Assembly (NCBI RefSeq): GCF_003130795.1
Contig: NZ_CP029356.1
Coordinates: forward strand, 655,001 to 719,000
DNA length: 64,000 bases
Direction: 5' to 3'
From: Azospirillum thermophilum
Lineage (GTDB): Bacteria; Pseudomonadota; Alphaproteobacteria; Azospirillales; Azospirillaceae
This document shows, in pieces, positions 63,667 to 64,000 of this stretch. Made by a program: the position numbers and the translations under genes. The notes under the pieces are model-generated. The model made no database searches and had not been told where the DNA came from. It saw only the letters and a program-made list of their open reading frames with translations. The number at the start of each line of letters is the position of its first letter. The stretch's first letter is position 1.

Positions 63667-64000
63667 ATGACCGGTTTTCCGCTGGCCGCGGTCGGCCTGC
63701 ACAAGTCCTTCACCACCGGGCGGATCGAAACGCCGGTGCTGCGCGGGCTGTCTCTGGCGATCGAGCCGGGGGAGCTGACGCTGGTCGTCGGTCCCTCGGG
63801 CTGCGGCAAGAGCACGCTTCTGGCGGCGTTGGGCGGGCTGATGCGGCCGGATGCCGGGCGGATTCTGGCCGGCGATCGCGACCTGACGCAGCTGAGCGAC
63901 CGCGCCCTCGACCGCTTCCGGCTGGAAAGCTGCGGCTTCGTCTTCCAGGGCTTCAACCTCTTTCCCGCGCTGAACGCGCTGGAACAGGTGATGCTGCCGC
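63667..64000 (+). CDS. LolD/DevA-type ABC transporter ATP-binding protein (3' partial)
   Basis: The first 111 residues of an ATPase cut by the window edge. Walker A is [17 protein letters not shown] and the Q-loop is [14 protein letters not shown], the form typical of LolD/MacB/DevA proteins. It pairs with the preceding permease. Confidence 0.9.
   Translation, partial: MTGFPLAAVGLHKSFTTGRIETPVLRGLSLAIEPGELTLVVGPSGCGKSTLLAALGGLMRPDAGRILAGDRDLTQLSDRALDRFRLESCGFVFQGFNLFPALNALEQVMLP

Overview
The window is GC-rich DNA with strong third-position G/C bias, long gene runs and short intergenic gaps. Gene content (type II-C CRISPR-Cas, many sulfonate/thiol transporters, a tetrathionate reductase, MipA/OmpV, RND efflux) fits an alphaproteobacterium. 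An Azospirillum-like member of the Rhodospirillales is my best guess, from overall resemblance only. I see no rRNA, tRNA or replication origin, so I cannot say whether this is chromosome or megaplasmid.

Region 1 (1-7.0 kb) is accessory DNA. It holds the end of a protein with a PD-(D/E)XK-like nuclease motif, a complete IS3-family element with 25-bp inverted repeats and a programmed frameshift site, remnants of IS21 and IS66 elements, and an MmeI-like type IIL restriction-modification gene split by a one-base frameshift.

Region 2 (6.8-13.7 kb) is a type II-C CRISPR-Cas locus: a predicted tracrRNA on the minus strand, cas9 (frameshifted), cas1, cas2 and an array of 31 identical 36-bp repeats with 30 spacers. 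The array is probably read on the minus strand from promoters inside each repeat.

Region 3 (13.8-37.8 kb) is a large organosulfur scavenging region. A long minus-strand run carries two SsuABC-type transporters, an extra periplasmic binding protein, an SsuD-like and an SfnB/DszC-like flavin monooxygenase, a class II aldolase-like protein, a thiol dioxygenase, a four-domain rhodanese protein, a PaaK-like CoA ligase and a LysR regulator. Divergent from it is a Liv-type ABC transporter operon with two tandem binding proteins, ending in an FAD oxidoreductase and an AhpD-like protein.

Region 4 (37.9-49.8 kb) has the full gene set of a toxoflavin-type 7-azapteridine cluster. On the minus strand, in transcription order: methyltransferase (toxA), formylglycine-enzyme-like protein (toxD), GTP cyclohydrolase II (toxB, frameshifted), WD40 protein (toxC) and RibD (toxE). 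A LysR regulator lies upstream, and a divergent YdcZ/RND-pump operon could export the product. Three copies of one palindrome, ATTC-N7-GAAT, lie before toxA and before the exporter operon and probably tie both to the LysR protein.

Region 5 (49.9-58.2 kb) encodes tetrathionate respiration: TtrS, TtrR and TtrBCA, with a divergent thioredoxin 2 gene between regulators and enzyme. Region 6 (58.3-64 kb) holds an OmpR-type two-component system, a MipA/OmpV outer-membrane protein, a GT87-like membrane protein, and the start of a FtsX/LolD-type ABC exporter that runs off the right edge.

Three otherwise well-conserved genes (the type IIL enzyme, cas9 and toxB) each carry one apparent single-base frameshift, and an IS66 tnpA remnant carries another. 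Either this copy is decaying or the assembly has indel errors.
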